Below, in pieces: positions 54,870-64,000 of a stretch of DNA of 64,000 nt. The notes beneath the pieces were generated by a model. The model worked only from the letters and a program-made list of their open reading frames with translations, did no database searches and had not been told where the DNA came from. A program made the position numbers and the translations under genes. Position 1 is the stretch's first letter, and every line of letters starts with the position of its first letter. This DNA is from Rhipicephalus microplus (Eukaryota; Arthropoda; Arachnida; Ixodida; Ixodidae): positions 106,906,145 through 106,970,144 of the forward strand of contig NC_134709.1 in the NCBI RefSeq assembly GCF_043290135.1, written 5' to 3'.

Positions 54870-54993
54870 TTCCTTGAAGGTCTCAGGCAAGAGTGGTACA
54901 TGAGTAACACATGAAAGCTCGAAACAAGGGGCCTTCCTTGAAGGTCTCCGGCGGGAGTGGGACATAAATAACACAAAAAGCTCGAAACAAGAA
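54870..54993. repeat. Two tandem copies of a 62-bp unit
   Basis: TTCCTTGAAGGTCTC...AAAGCTCGAAACAAG occurs at 54870 and again from about 54933, with a few substitutions (GGCAAGAGTGG versus GGCGGGAGTGG). Confidence 0.8.
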
Positions 54994-55095
54994 AAAAATA
55001 AAAAGTACTTGGCGTTAAAAATTGTGACATAGTGACATTACAAGTATTCAAAAACAACAAAGTGAAACAATATTTGTGGCAGTAAGCGCTCGCAA

Positions 55096-55690
55096 AGCCC
55101 AAAACACCCCTATTACATCAAGCCACACATCATAAAGCCCATAAAAGCGCTGATCCCGTACTGACATGGCAGAAAAAAAAAGCTTCAGCATTCATTTTAA
55201 CCTCGCTAAACAACGAAATGCATGGCATCATACTACGCCCCACATAGCACGGTACTGCTTAAGGAGCCATATTTCTTATCGCATGCATAAAAGAACGAAT
55301 GTTGTGCCAGCCTACGACATCAGGAGGTAAAGCGTTACATTGGACGGGTTATCGAGGAAACAAAGAGTACAGAAAAGCACTCACAGCTACTCAGGCTTTC
55401 GGGAACCAAATTGGGCCGCAAGATACTCGACGTTTTAGTCCTCAGTTCTGTGGACCAGAGCCCCGATTACGTGCGGATTTCGGGAAACATCAGGCATTAC
55501 CTGCACACCGCACCCGCTCCCTGCAATATAGACCCTGCGCACAACGTCGGTAGACGTAGTGCCAGAGGTAGTGTTCTGCTCGAGCACGCCCGTACGGTCA
55601 ATGTACAGTGACTCCAAGGGGGCTATCAAAGCCTACAAAACAGGGATGGTAGCCCCTCAGGCCCCCCGCATTCTCAAAAGTATGAAGAGC
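55096..55690. other. Unassigned sequence with a minus-strand frame
   Basis: The frame at 55629-55435 (ESLYIDRTGVLEQNTTSGTT, DVVRRVYIAGSGCG...) continues in-frame past one stop toward 55380. Its composition looks coding, and it is possibly another degraded transposon protein. No family is recognised. Confidence 0.3.
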
Positions 55691-57388
55691 ATCGCGCCCT
55701 AATATCTATTTATTTTATTAATTTATTAAGTACCTGCCTCGCCATGAGGCATTACAGCAGGTATGATACAGTGCATATGATGAAACACATGAAAAAAACA
55801 TCCATAAAGCGTGGAAAAATTCATCACTTGAATCAATAAAAACTATTTCCGGTGGCAGAGTGTTCCATTCTCTTATAGTGCAGGCAAATAAAGGGTAGCG
55901 AAAAGCGTCCTCCCCAAAAGGAATCTCAGTATTTTTAAGTGATGATCGCGTCGTTGAGAAACATAGTTGGGTGGTTTAAATGCAATTGCCTGATGATCCC
56001 CGTTCTCGAATGATAAATACTATGGAAGAATTCTAATCTGAGGTTTTGACGACGGTTTTCAAGAAGATCCTAATTTAATGGTATTATGCTCTCTGTCACA
56101 CGAAGCATCCTGTTGTGATTTCCAAGGCCAAATCGAATTGCTCCATTCTGCACTTTTTGAAGTTTATCGGTAAAGTCCTTAGTATATGGGTCCCAGCAGA
56201 CACATGCATACTGCTGTATACTGCGGACGTGTGTAAAATAGAGCTGCTCTCAAAATTTTTCTGGTAAACTACTGAAGTTACATTTCAGAAAAGCTGATGT
56301 TCCTACCGCCTTGTTCCTAACGTAAGTTACATGTTGATTCCATCTCCAATCAGCAGTGAAAAATACGCCTAGATATTTATATTCCGTGACATGTTGAAAA
56401 ATAACGTTATTATTCGTGTAATGATTTCTGCAGTGCGAGAGCTTCCCGGTAAAGGTGACGTGGGCGTTTTACATTTTTCATTTTTCCCAACATGCAGCAA
56501 ATAAATCTAAATCGTTTTGCAGTTCTTCTTTTTCAAGGTCGTTATTGATGACCCTATATACTATACAGTCATCTGCAAACATTCTAAATGATGATGTGAT
56601 ACGTAAAGTGATTTCATTTATGAACAACAAAAATAAGAGCGGACCTAAGCCTGATCCCTGTGGTACACCAGAGTTCACAGCATCATATGTAGAGGAATAA
56701 CCGTTCAGAGCCACAGGCATCTGCCTTGAGCGAAGATACTCAGCTATCCAAGCAATATCTCTATCATCCAGTATGCAATATCGAAGTTTAACGATCAAGA
56801 GACTATGCGTAACGACGTCAAAAGCTTTTCTGAAATCCAAAAATATACAGTTAACACCTCGCTGCTTGTCGACAGCTGAGGCAAGGTCATGAGTAAATTC
56901 TACCAATTGCGCCTTAAAAGAAAAGCGCTTCCGGAACTCAAGCTGACTAGGATGAAGAGGGTTATTTGCAACAAGGTGAGACATGATGCTGCTATAAATC
57001 ATATGTTCCATAACATTGCACGCAATACTAGTTAACGACACTGGCCTATAATTCTCAACTCTGTCCCTCTGTCCACTTCTATGAATTAGTACCACGCGGG
57101 CCAACTTCCAGTTCCCAGAAAAATTGCCGTCTTTTAAGGAATTTCGAAATAAACGATAAAAATATTAACACAGAATGCCCGAACCGTTAATAAGAAATAA
57201 TGCATATCATCCGACCATTCGCTTTCGTGTGTTTCAAGCCTTGAAATAATTTCTCGACTCCCGTCGCACTAAACACAACCTCAGACATTTTGTCGACTTG
57301 GACAGAAAAATCATTATTTGTAACTGCACTAACATCTGAAAAATCAGACTGAAATACCAATGAAAAGTTATAACAAAAATTAGGACCT
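55691..57388 (-). mobile_element. 5'-truncated CR1-like LINE, minus strand
   Basis: RT at 57104-56478, post-RT and C-terminal regions to about 55740, and a 3' end CTGCTGTAATGCCTCATGGC followed by AATAAATTAATAAAATAAAT. The 5' truncation near 57388 abuts another LINE fragment of opposite orientation. Confidence 0.88.
56478..57104 (-). pseudogene. CR1-like LINE reverse transcriptase
   Basis: A 208-codon uninterrupted frame covers most RT motifs: ENYRPVSLTSIACNVMEHMI, CIFLDFRKAFDVVTHSLLI (catalytic Asp), SGVPQGSGLGPLLFLLFINE and FRMFADDCIVYR (intact FADD). It lacks the fingers start and any endonuclease. Minus-strand sequence below it continues as LEVFFTADWRWNQHVTYVR-like thumb (KYLGV motif about 56370) and WNTLPPEIVFID (about 55860) with stops. 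It is the longest intact enzyme segment in the window. Confidence 0.93.
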
Positions 57389-57985
57389 TACTCGCATCAT
57401 CATCTCACCTGGTTCCCCGTTCACCTGGGGTCAATTGCAGACTCTGTACATCTAACCCGAACGATGGCGCACATGAGGCTGCAAGAGTACTCACTGACCC
57501 CGCCGCCTCCGCAGTCCCTCTGCCCCACTGGGCACCCTTACTTACGTTCAATAAAATAACAAAGCACTTCAAGCACTGACAAGAACGGTATTCCTTCTCC
57601 CACACCCTGCCTTGTGCAGGGCGCAGGCAGTTACGCTTAGACTAGTGCAAGCCAGTGCGTATCCTAACCCGGCGGTTCTTCATGCCATGTACCCTGAACG
57701 CTATCCAAGTGCGGACTGTCCTACCTGTGGACTATTAGGTACATTCAACAACGTGTTGTGGGAATGTGAAGCCATCAGCTTTGCCTTCTGTGATGACAGG
57801 TGGGCAGCACTCTTACGCCACCCTGAACTTGACGATGAAACCCGGATGGTCCTGAGTGCCCTAGAACGAGCAGCCAAGCGCTGCTTGACGGTACCTACGT
57901 CGGATTAGTCGGGTAGCGCGGTGTCTTCCCTGTGCCTTTAATGGACAAAAATGAAGTTTTAATCAATCAATGAATCAATCAATAA
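57389..57985 (+). mobile_element. 5'-truncated LINE 3' end, plus strand
   Basis: The frame 57612-57908 ends an ORF2: YPERYPSADCPTCGLLGTF, then NNVLWECEAI, a CPxCG---T-HVLWEC zinc-like tail, and a C-terminus ending VPTSD. Upstream, AHEAARVLTDPAASAVPLP lies in another frame. The 3' UTR is very short and ends in ATCAATCAATGAATCAATCA. Confidence 0.75.
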
Positions 57986-59450
57986 CCATTTTCACAGTTC
58001 CAGCTCACTAATACAACAACCTCATTGGGAAGCATGCCATAGTTGGTGCTCCAGAATCATTTTTGCTCTTGGTGGCAAGCAGTGTGCACAGCAGGCTACA
58101 CACTTTCTTTTTACCTGACTTGTCGATGAGAGGGCACCAAGACGGCTTTGATTGAGTGGTCAGCTAGGTCATGCACAGAGCGCAACACAAAACCTCAAAG
58201 AGTTTCTAATGCATTCGTCTAAAACAGTTGGAAATGTATGGTTATGTTCTTCTGAAGAAACTCACTGACCAGTATTGTTAGGCCCATTTAAATAACATTT
58301 AATACTTGTCGCAAGAATCCTACTCATTCAGACATACAACTGGTTGGATGAAAACAAGACCTTGAGCACATGCGAAATTGTATGCAGGCGTGGCTACTTT
58401 ATTTGGTAAGCTCATGCTAACTTAGAAAGCAGGCTGTTCTAAGAAATATTTTACCACTTTAAAACTCTAGGTAATGCCAAAGCTCACGAGAGTGTGGAAC
58501 TTCTCAAATTATTAAATGCGCTTAAGTACCTAGAAAAACCGAATTGTTTCGTGGCACGATTTTACTCCATTATATAAGACAGGGTATTTTATAGCTCTCA
58601 ATTTGGTATGTTTTTTTTTTCGAATTATCAACTCAAGGTCACCCCCAATGTTTGATATTGTCACAATTTTTACTTAATATTTTGAAGAGTACTCTTCCTG
58701 TATATTGCGACGTACATGTGTATGTACACGATGTTTTGTGCGACTGTGCTTTGTCGGTCCCCCTTTCCAACAAGAGGAAATGAACAAGCTAGCTTGCTTG
58801 TTTGTTCCTAGGTGCGTTGGCTCATACACACTATGGGAGATTGGCCATTGTGCCGGCAGGTATTGTAATGGGGAAAACAAATTGTTGGTTTTTGAAGAAG
58901 ACAAAATAGTTTCGGGTCATCTAAGGAACATAAGAGCGGATAATTATAAGGTGATTTACGAATAAATTAGGTAAATAACTAGTAATAAAACAGAATAATT
59001 GTATTGTACTTCCTAGAACTAGAATTTTGTTATGTAAAATATGGAAAAAAAGTAACAAGAAAACGTTTTTCTGTCTCTTAGAAATTTACAAACTGCTACG
59101 CAGGTGCTCCTGTTTCTGTTGCCCAGAGAAGAAGCCCCAAGCTGATTAAGGCCCAGGACTGCGCCTGTCAAATCTTGGCTGTCCAGAGAGTCCACGTGAG
59201 GGTGGTCAAGTTTAACCTGATGGTCCCCGAGTGGGCATAGCCAGGTGCCGCGGAGTTAACTCGCGTCCATTGTGGACGTAATAAAGTTGTTTCACTCACT
59301 GATGACGTCACATTTTCTGCTACAACTACTACATACCCTGCGTCAGAATCTACAGCTTTAAATGAACATTCTCGAACTGTAGTCAGACGATATTTTTCTA
59401 TCACTAAATATTAGAGTAAAGTGCATTCGTCCTTTTCCCTCTATGTGTAT
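57986..59450. other. No gene recognised
   Basis: AT-rich. An 86-codon frame at 58705-58965 has no motif and no splice support. Nothing repetitive was recognised. Confidence 0.45.
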
Positions 59451-59901
59451 CTGTTGATTGGTTGGTTGTTCCTCAGAGTCCTGGCGCAACCCACCACGGG
59501 TTTCGGCCAATAAATGGACGGTGCATCATTTGTGAGATGAAATTGTTTTACGAGCTGGGTTATTTAGGTAAGAATGCTTAAACAAAGAACCAATTGGTAA
59601 ACGATAGATTAGAAATAAAATAAATGGAAGTAATACAAAAAATGAGCAAGCTAATATGGGTTGAAATAAAGTGAGTATATGTTTTAGCCTAACATTCTAT
59701 TTGTTTGTTGCCTTTAGAAAATCGCATATGGCCTCGCAAACGTTCCTGTGGCTAAATTTCTTTTCAGTTGTTCCAAAGGAAAAGACCACCGGGAGGGATA
59801 AATTTCGAGGCAACCTACGGAGAGGTTCCTTCAACAGTCTCTTCCTTTGATTTGTATATAACGTGCATGTTGAGAGGAAACGATAATTTCCTCTTAACAC
59901 A

Positions 59902-59982
59902 TCTGGTCTGGCACAGTCTCCCCTATGCTTTTACTGCAGTCTTGTTGCAGTAAAGGCATAGGGGAGACTGTGCCAGACCAGA
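59902..59982. repeat. 37-bp-arm inverted repeat with 7-nt loop
   Basis: Bases 59902-59938 pair with 59946-59982 with a single mismatch (T versus C). The loop is GTCTTGT. The arm motif GGTCTGGCACAGTC also recurs partly just downstream (GACCTGTGCC, twice). The near-identity implies a recent event. Confidence 0.9.
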
Positions 59983-60266
59983 CCTGTGCCAAACCAGACC
60001 TGTGCAAACAAATATCAAGGGGGGGGGGGGGCTCGGCACCGTAGTCTCGTAATTATTATGTCCGCCATTCTAGAGGAGCACCATCGATTTTTCCATGGGT
60101 ATCAAGACGAAAAAAATCAGATGTTGACAAGAAAAATTTTTTGAATGATCTGATAAGACAAGTTTTTCAAAGCGTGCCATGGCAATAAATGCTAGTGTCG
60201 GCAATATAGAAATTATGGGATAATTATTTCAGCACACTGCGAGTGCCTCTGCATATTCAAATAGTG

Positions 60267-60542
60267 TTAAACCTTTATGCTTGGTATCCACACTGAGCGA
60301 ATGAGTCGTAAATGTCTTGGGGGAAAGCCGTAAAATACTTTTAAACCATTGGACATATTAGGCGCACTTAATGAGCAACACACAGACAGGCAGTCTGAAA
60401 GAATAATAGCAGCTGCTATTGATTCATGTAATTTTCGTAATGCAAATGAAATTGCAAGTAATTCCGTTTGATAAATTGGTGTAAAATCGCGTAAACGAAT
60501 TAAAAAAAGCAATTCAACACTGAAGATGCAATTTCGACTCAT
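60267..60542 (-). pseudogene. RNase H domain of the I-type LINE
   Basis: The 91-codon frame shows IYQTELLAISFALRKLHES (catalytic Glu region), then AAIILSDCLSVCCSLS (catalytic Asp in SDCLS) and LRLIRSVWIPS, the end strand before the final His/Asp. I-clade LINEs are among those carrying RNase H after RT. The N-terminal first Asp strand is not seen in this frame. Confidence 0.82.
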
Positions 60543-60999
60543 GCCTTCTCTTCGCGAAATGAAGCATCAGTTGCTATTACAATCTTTATGTCTAATCTTG
60601 CCAGGTGGTCGTTCAAAATGGCATTTAGGTATCTACTGGGAAGATTTTTGCAATTATTAGGAAATGTATTGTCAAATTCTATATTTATAGTTGGAATAGG
60701 TGTTCTTTTCCCCGTACTTCACGCAAGTTATCTGTAATGTTTCCAAGAGCTTCTGTACGACGATGACTTGTGGACGCTTTATTATAGACCACTGTTAGTT
60801 AAAAAAGGACGTCGGCTCATTATTGAAAACATATTGCAACCTCCTCTGTGGGGATTCATACCTTTTTAGGAAGGTACGAACTGCTAGTATTGGGAACCTA
60901 GCACGAAGGGAAGGCAAGCTCGCTTCATTTATAAAATAATAATTGCGACAAATTTAGAGAGCCCAAGACATTCGTAACGCTTCGCGTGCTAGAAGTACC

Positions 61000-62170
61000 A
61001 GTGGTCTAATTTTGTAGGCGTGTGCTCCAGTAAACAAGACACAGCCAAATTTCAATATTGGGCGAATATCATGGCCAGCACATCACGCGACGTAAACCAG
61101 AACGTTGATTGTGAGTCTACGAAGCATCCCTAGCACCCGTGCTTCTTTAGCTGCCATATCTTTATATGCGGACTATTTTATATATGCGGAATGTAGGTTT
61201 TCACTATAAGTAACTCCTGAGCATTTAATCGATTTTACCTACGGGATAAATTCCTGTCTGTAAATAACGAAAATCTGCACTAGAACACTTAAAAAAATAC
61301 GATGGCTCTTTACCTGGCGTTTAATGATAGATTTATTTCATCTAACAATGTGTCCAGAGCGTTCACATATTACTGTAGCATCTGATAATGTATGTGTATA
61401 TTTGTAGCTGTAGCAAAACATGCGATGTTGTCAGCGTATACATAAACCTGTACATTATGTTGTACTGTATTTGTGCACAATAAAATATTAAATAAATAAA
61501 CAATAATGGTGACAGTACAGAGCCTTAGGGGAGACCTCTAGTTTCCTTATACTTTGAAGACGACGCGCCAGATTAAGAGCAATACAATCATCTATCTTTT
61601 AGAATAGAGTAAGCTCATGCCACGAAGTAATTTGATAAACCTACGTGTGTTAGCGAATTTATCAGTTTAATGTGTTCCACATTTTCATAAGCATTACAAT
61701 ATCTGAAGTTACTTACATAAGCTTTACAATATCTAAATTTACTGAGGTGAAAACTGTTTCTTAGAACGAGCTAGTTGCATCCTGCTTTCCAAATCAACAT
61801 GGGCACACCAAATGGAGCAGCCACGCCTAAAAACAATTTGGCTTGAGCTCGAAATTGCGTTTTCGTCCACTCAGTTGTCAATCTTAATGTGTAGAGTTCT
61901 TTCGATTAGTTTTACCAGAGTAAATTTGAGTGAAGAAGGTCTAATGTTATTCAAAGAAAACCCAGCTTCATGTTTTTTTAATAAACAAAGTATTTTCGCG
62001 ATTCTGCAATCAGGCGGAATCTACAAATGTCTAATGCAGTGGTTAAATATTGCAAGTAAATCTTGAGGTGATACTTTATGGATTATTTTTTTACATATGT
62101 AGTTATTCCATCAGGACCTGGAGCAGAATTGGGCAATATTTTCACTACTTGTGCTATTCCGACCCTGTAA
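61000..62170 (-). pseudogene. Reverse transcriptase of the I-type LINE, decayed
   Basis: In several frames the minus strand gives SAPGPDGITT (about 62115), a GLP-GSVLSPLLF block (61540), VYVYADNIACFAT (about 61430), where catalytic YADD has become YADN, and a post-RT region to about 61000. The second catalytic Asp is lost and stops are frequent. Confidence 0.78.
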
Positions 62171-62448
62171 CCTATTCACAGTCATCGCTGCTAACAGGAC
62201 ACGGCGAGTGATAAAAGTAAGCAGCCATGAAGCGGCTTTCCTGCCCTTGAGCAATTTTTTCCCGAAACGTAGGCAACTGACTTGGTGTTGAGACCATTGA
62301 CTCGAGGTGTGTTAGTGATGGGATTACTTTTTTGGCTTTAGGAAGTTGAAAAGTGCATTCCTGTAGCCATGCTTTGAAAGAAACTCGCAAAGCTGGCAGA
62401 AATTGTACGGATATATTATGCACTTCATCCTCACCGAGCCTCATCGGT

Positions 62449-62577
62449 TGTTGTAGGCCCGTGTGCTCAAGTTTGAGTGCGCGTTAAAGAACCACAGGTG
62501 GTCGAAATTTCCGGAGCTTTCCACTAAGGCGTCACTCATATTCATATGGTGGTTTTGAGATGTTAAACCCCACATAT
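62449..62577 (+). mobile_element. 5'-truncated Ruka SINE
   Basis: Starts within the body at TGTTGTAGGCCCGTGTGCTC and ends TTAAACCCCACATATCATCA. Imperfect duplicates of TCACCGAGCCTCATCGGT (62431-62448 and the region after 62577) flank it. The tRNA head is missing. Confidence 0.9.
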
Positions 62578-62640
62578 CATCACCGGCATCATCGGTGTGC
62601 TTGACCGGATCCGTGGTACTTGTTCACTCTCGAGAAAAAC

Positions 62641-64000
62641 GTCCTTAAAAGGGAGCCTTCATAATATTTTTATTTTACAGAGAATACATTTCCCCGCAAG
62701 TGGAATTGGTTAAGAATCGATGGGCGATTTATACCGAAAAACCTAATTAGAATCCGCATATAGAAAATGAGACAGCCAAACGAGCAGGGACAGTAGCAAT
62801 GCTTTGTGGACTTGGCGCTCTGTAAATGATCTGGTTTACTTCGTGATGTGCTCGCGATAATTTAATAAACGTTTAGAATCGTAGTTCAAGTATATGAACG
62901 TGTGTGTAGCGGGATTGACACTGAGAGTGAGAAAGAAAAAGATGTTGTGCCTTGCAACAACGACAATACATTTAAAGAGATACCGAAAACTTTCGCTTCG
63001 TGCAGGCGTCTTGAGATCTGATCTAAACGACATCGACAGAGCTTAGTCACTTAACATTTTCATGATAAATCTTGTGGTGTTCTACAAAACACTTGGAAGT
63101 GACAATGACCAGACTACGAAATTATGCCCCCCCCCAGTTATATTTATATTCACAAAAACTGCAATGGCGATATCACCTGTATCCAAGTTTTGTTCAGAAC
63201 CAAAAACAATAGAGCACTACTTTCCGTCCACTCACTGATCCAAATTTCTAAAAAAAAGATTTTTAGTCATCGCCTCGAGTAGCCTGGAGCTGAACTTCAC
63301 AACTGAAAACACACTTTCTCTTGTTTTGAATGTGGTCTTCAGCCACAAAAACGCTTTTGATGACGTCTGTATTTACCTTCATTAAACTAAACAAATAAAG
63401 TTTTCACTCACGTGAGCATTACTCCTGCACGAATATTCCACATAAAAATAGTATTTATTTATTCACTGTTTTTCCTGTCTATGATAAATACAATATTATC
63501 TGATCTGATTAAATCAAGAACAATTATTGCACTCGTTGCATTTCACATGCGTTGTTTTTATTTTGTGTATATTAGTAACTACGAAAATTCGCCTATCTTC
63601 TTGAGTCGGTAGGAGCCATGTTTGAAGATTCTTCATTATCATAATCATCCCGACAACCTTAGTACAATCTCCAGGTCGCTGACGCTACGACAGCTTCGAT
63701 CGCGTCTCAATAAAACGGTTTCGAGGACATGGCAGGGGCGTAGGTGCGGGGTACATGACATCAACGTGTCACAAAGCCACAGCAGTTTTAATTACGCTGG
63801 AGCCGTCATTTTCCTGGTCTCTCACCGACGACTTTCACCATGCTTCGAACGGAGGGACAACACTGATTACGAGCTGGAATAGCGCCTACATTCATGCCTG
63901 ACGCACCCATTCGCTACTAGATAGAACCACGTCCTTCCGCTGGAAAAGAAGGAGAAATGTAAATGAATGGTTTAAGCATTATAACAGGGTGAGCCGATAC
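62641..64000. other. No gene recognised
   Basis: AT-rich, short frames only, with a C-run at about 63128. No repeat family recognised. Confidence 0.5.

Larger units (their letters stand above)
54500..55095 (-). repeat. LTR-like sequence interrupted by a SINE, with an internal tandem duplication
   Basis: The inner end is ...GCACGACACCAACA next to the primer site. A T-rich, polyadenylation-like stretch (AATAAAA on the minus strand) lies near 54590. A Ruka SINE splits it at 54618. The outer boundary is uncertain because no second LTR exists in the window. Confidence 0.4.
59451..62640 (-). mobile_element. I-type LINE (RNase H-bearing), minus strand
   Basis: RT remnants (about 62170-61000), RNase H (60542-60267), a long 3' region, and a 3' end GGTTGCGCCAGGACTCTGAG followed by (CCAATCAA)-type tail at about 59490-59452. 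A 5'-truncated Ruka SINE interrupts it at 62449. Heavily mutated; ORF1 and endonuclease are absent. Confidence 0.75.

Noticed and set aside
58705..58965. 86-codon plus-strand frame
   Set aside because: No family, no splice sites, and a competing minus-strand frame covers the same bases.
1..64000. CRISPR arrays, bacterial operons or prophage
   Set aside because: No regularly spaced direct repeats with unique spacers and no clustered long frames; all evidence points to a eukaryotic repeat-rich genome.

Overview
This window looks like a piece of a tick nuclear genome, probably a metastriate (hard) tick. The main evidence is seven copies or fragments of a roughly 240-bp tRNA-derived SINE of the Ruka type. 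Ruka is known from Rhipicephalus: a Pol III A/B-box head, then a conserved body, then a tail built from TGATTGATT or ATCAATCA units. The rest fits: long (TA)n, (CA)n and (CTAT)n tracts, spliced-gene signals, and crowds of decayed Ty3/Gypsy, I, CR1/L2-like, RTE-like and Tx1-like retroelements. No bacterial features (operons, ribosome binding sites, CRISPR) are present.

Layout. 1-231: head-to-head hammerhead-ribozyme palindrome of Penelope-like type, then a microsatellite. 232-6286: mostly unrecognised single-copy DNA. 6287-24450: a nest of five Ty3/Gypsy copies. These are a plus-strand wreck at 6287-8490, a minus-strand wreck at 8700-11276, an internally deleted LTR element at 11641-13673, a nearly full-length LTR element at 14284-19459, and a plus-strand copy at 19560-24450 split by LINE sequence at 20690-23280. 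Between the two LTR elements lies a 171-bp-arm inverted SINE pair embedded in (TA)n. 25026-29566: a candidate 4.5-kb DNA transposon with 17-bp terminal inverted repeats and possible minus-strand exons of unknown family. 29567-42736: sparse DNA with an RTE-like LINE, SINEs, microsatellites and the best host-gene candidate, a small secreted protein at 40166-40447 (minus). 43250-53060: an I-type LINE (minus) and a Tx1-like LINE (plus) meeting 5' end to 5' end. 53062-55095: another tRNA-derived SINE, a THAP-like exon and the 5' end of an LTR element with a tRNA-Lys-type primer site. 55691-62640: three more LINE fragments. 62641-64000: nothing recognised.

The retroelement copies carry stops and frameshifts, and at least two have substitutions in the reverse transcriptase catalytic motif, so this is a graveyard rather than active elements. 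Nested insertions give a relative chronology. Ruka SINEs with target-site duplications sit inside the I-LINE ORF1, the CR1-like LINE and an LTR, so the SINEs came later. All calls come from reading translations and repeats by eye; no database search was run.
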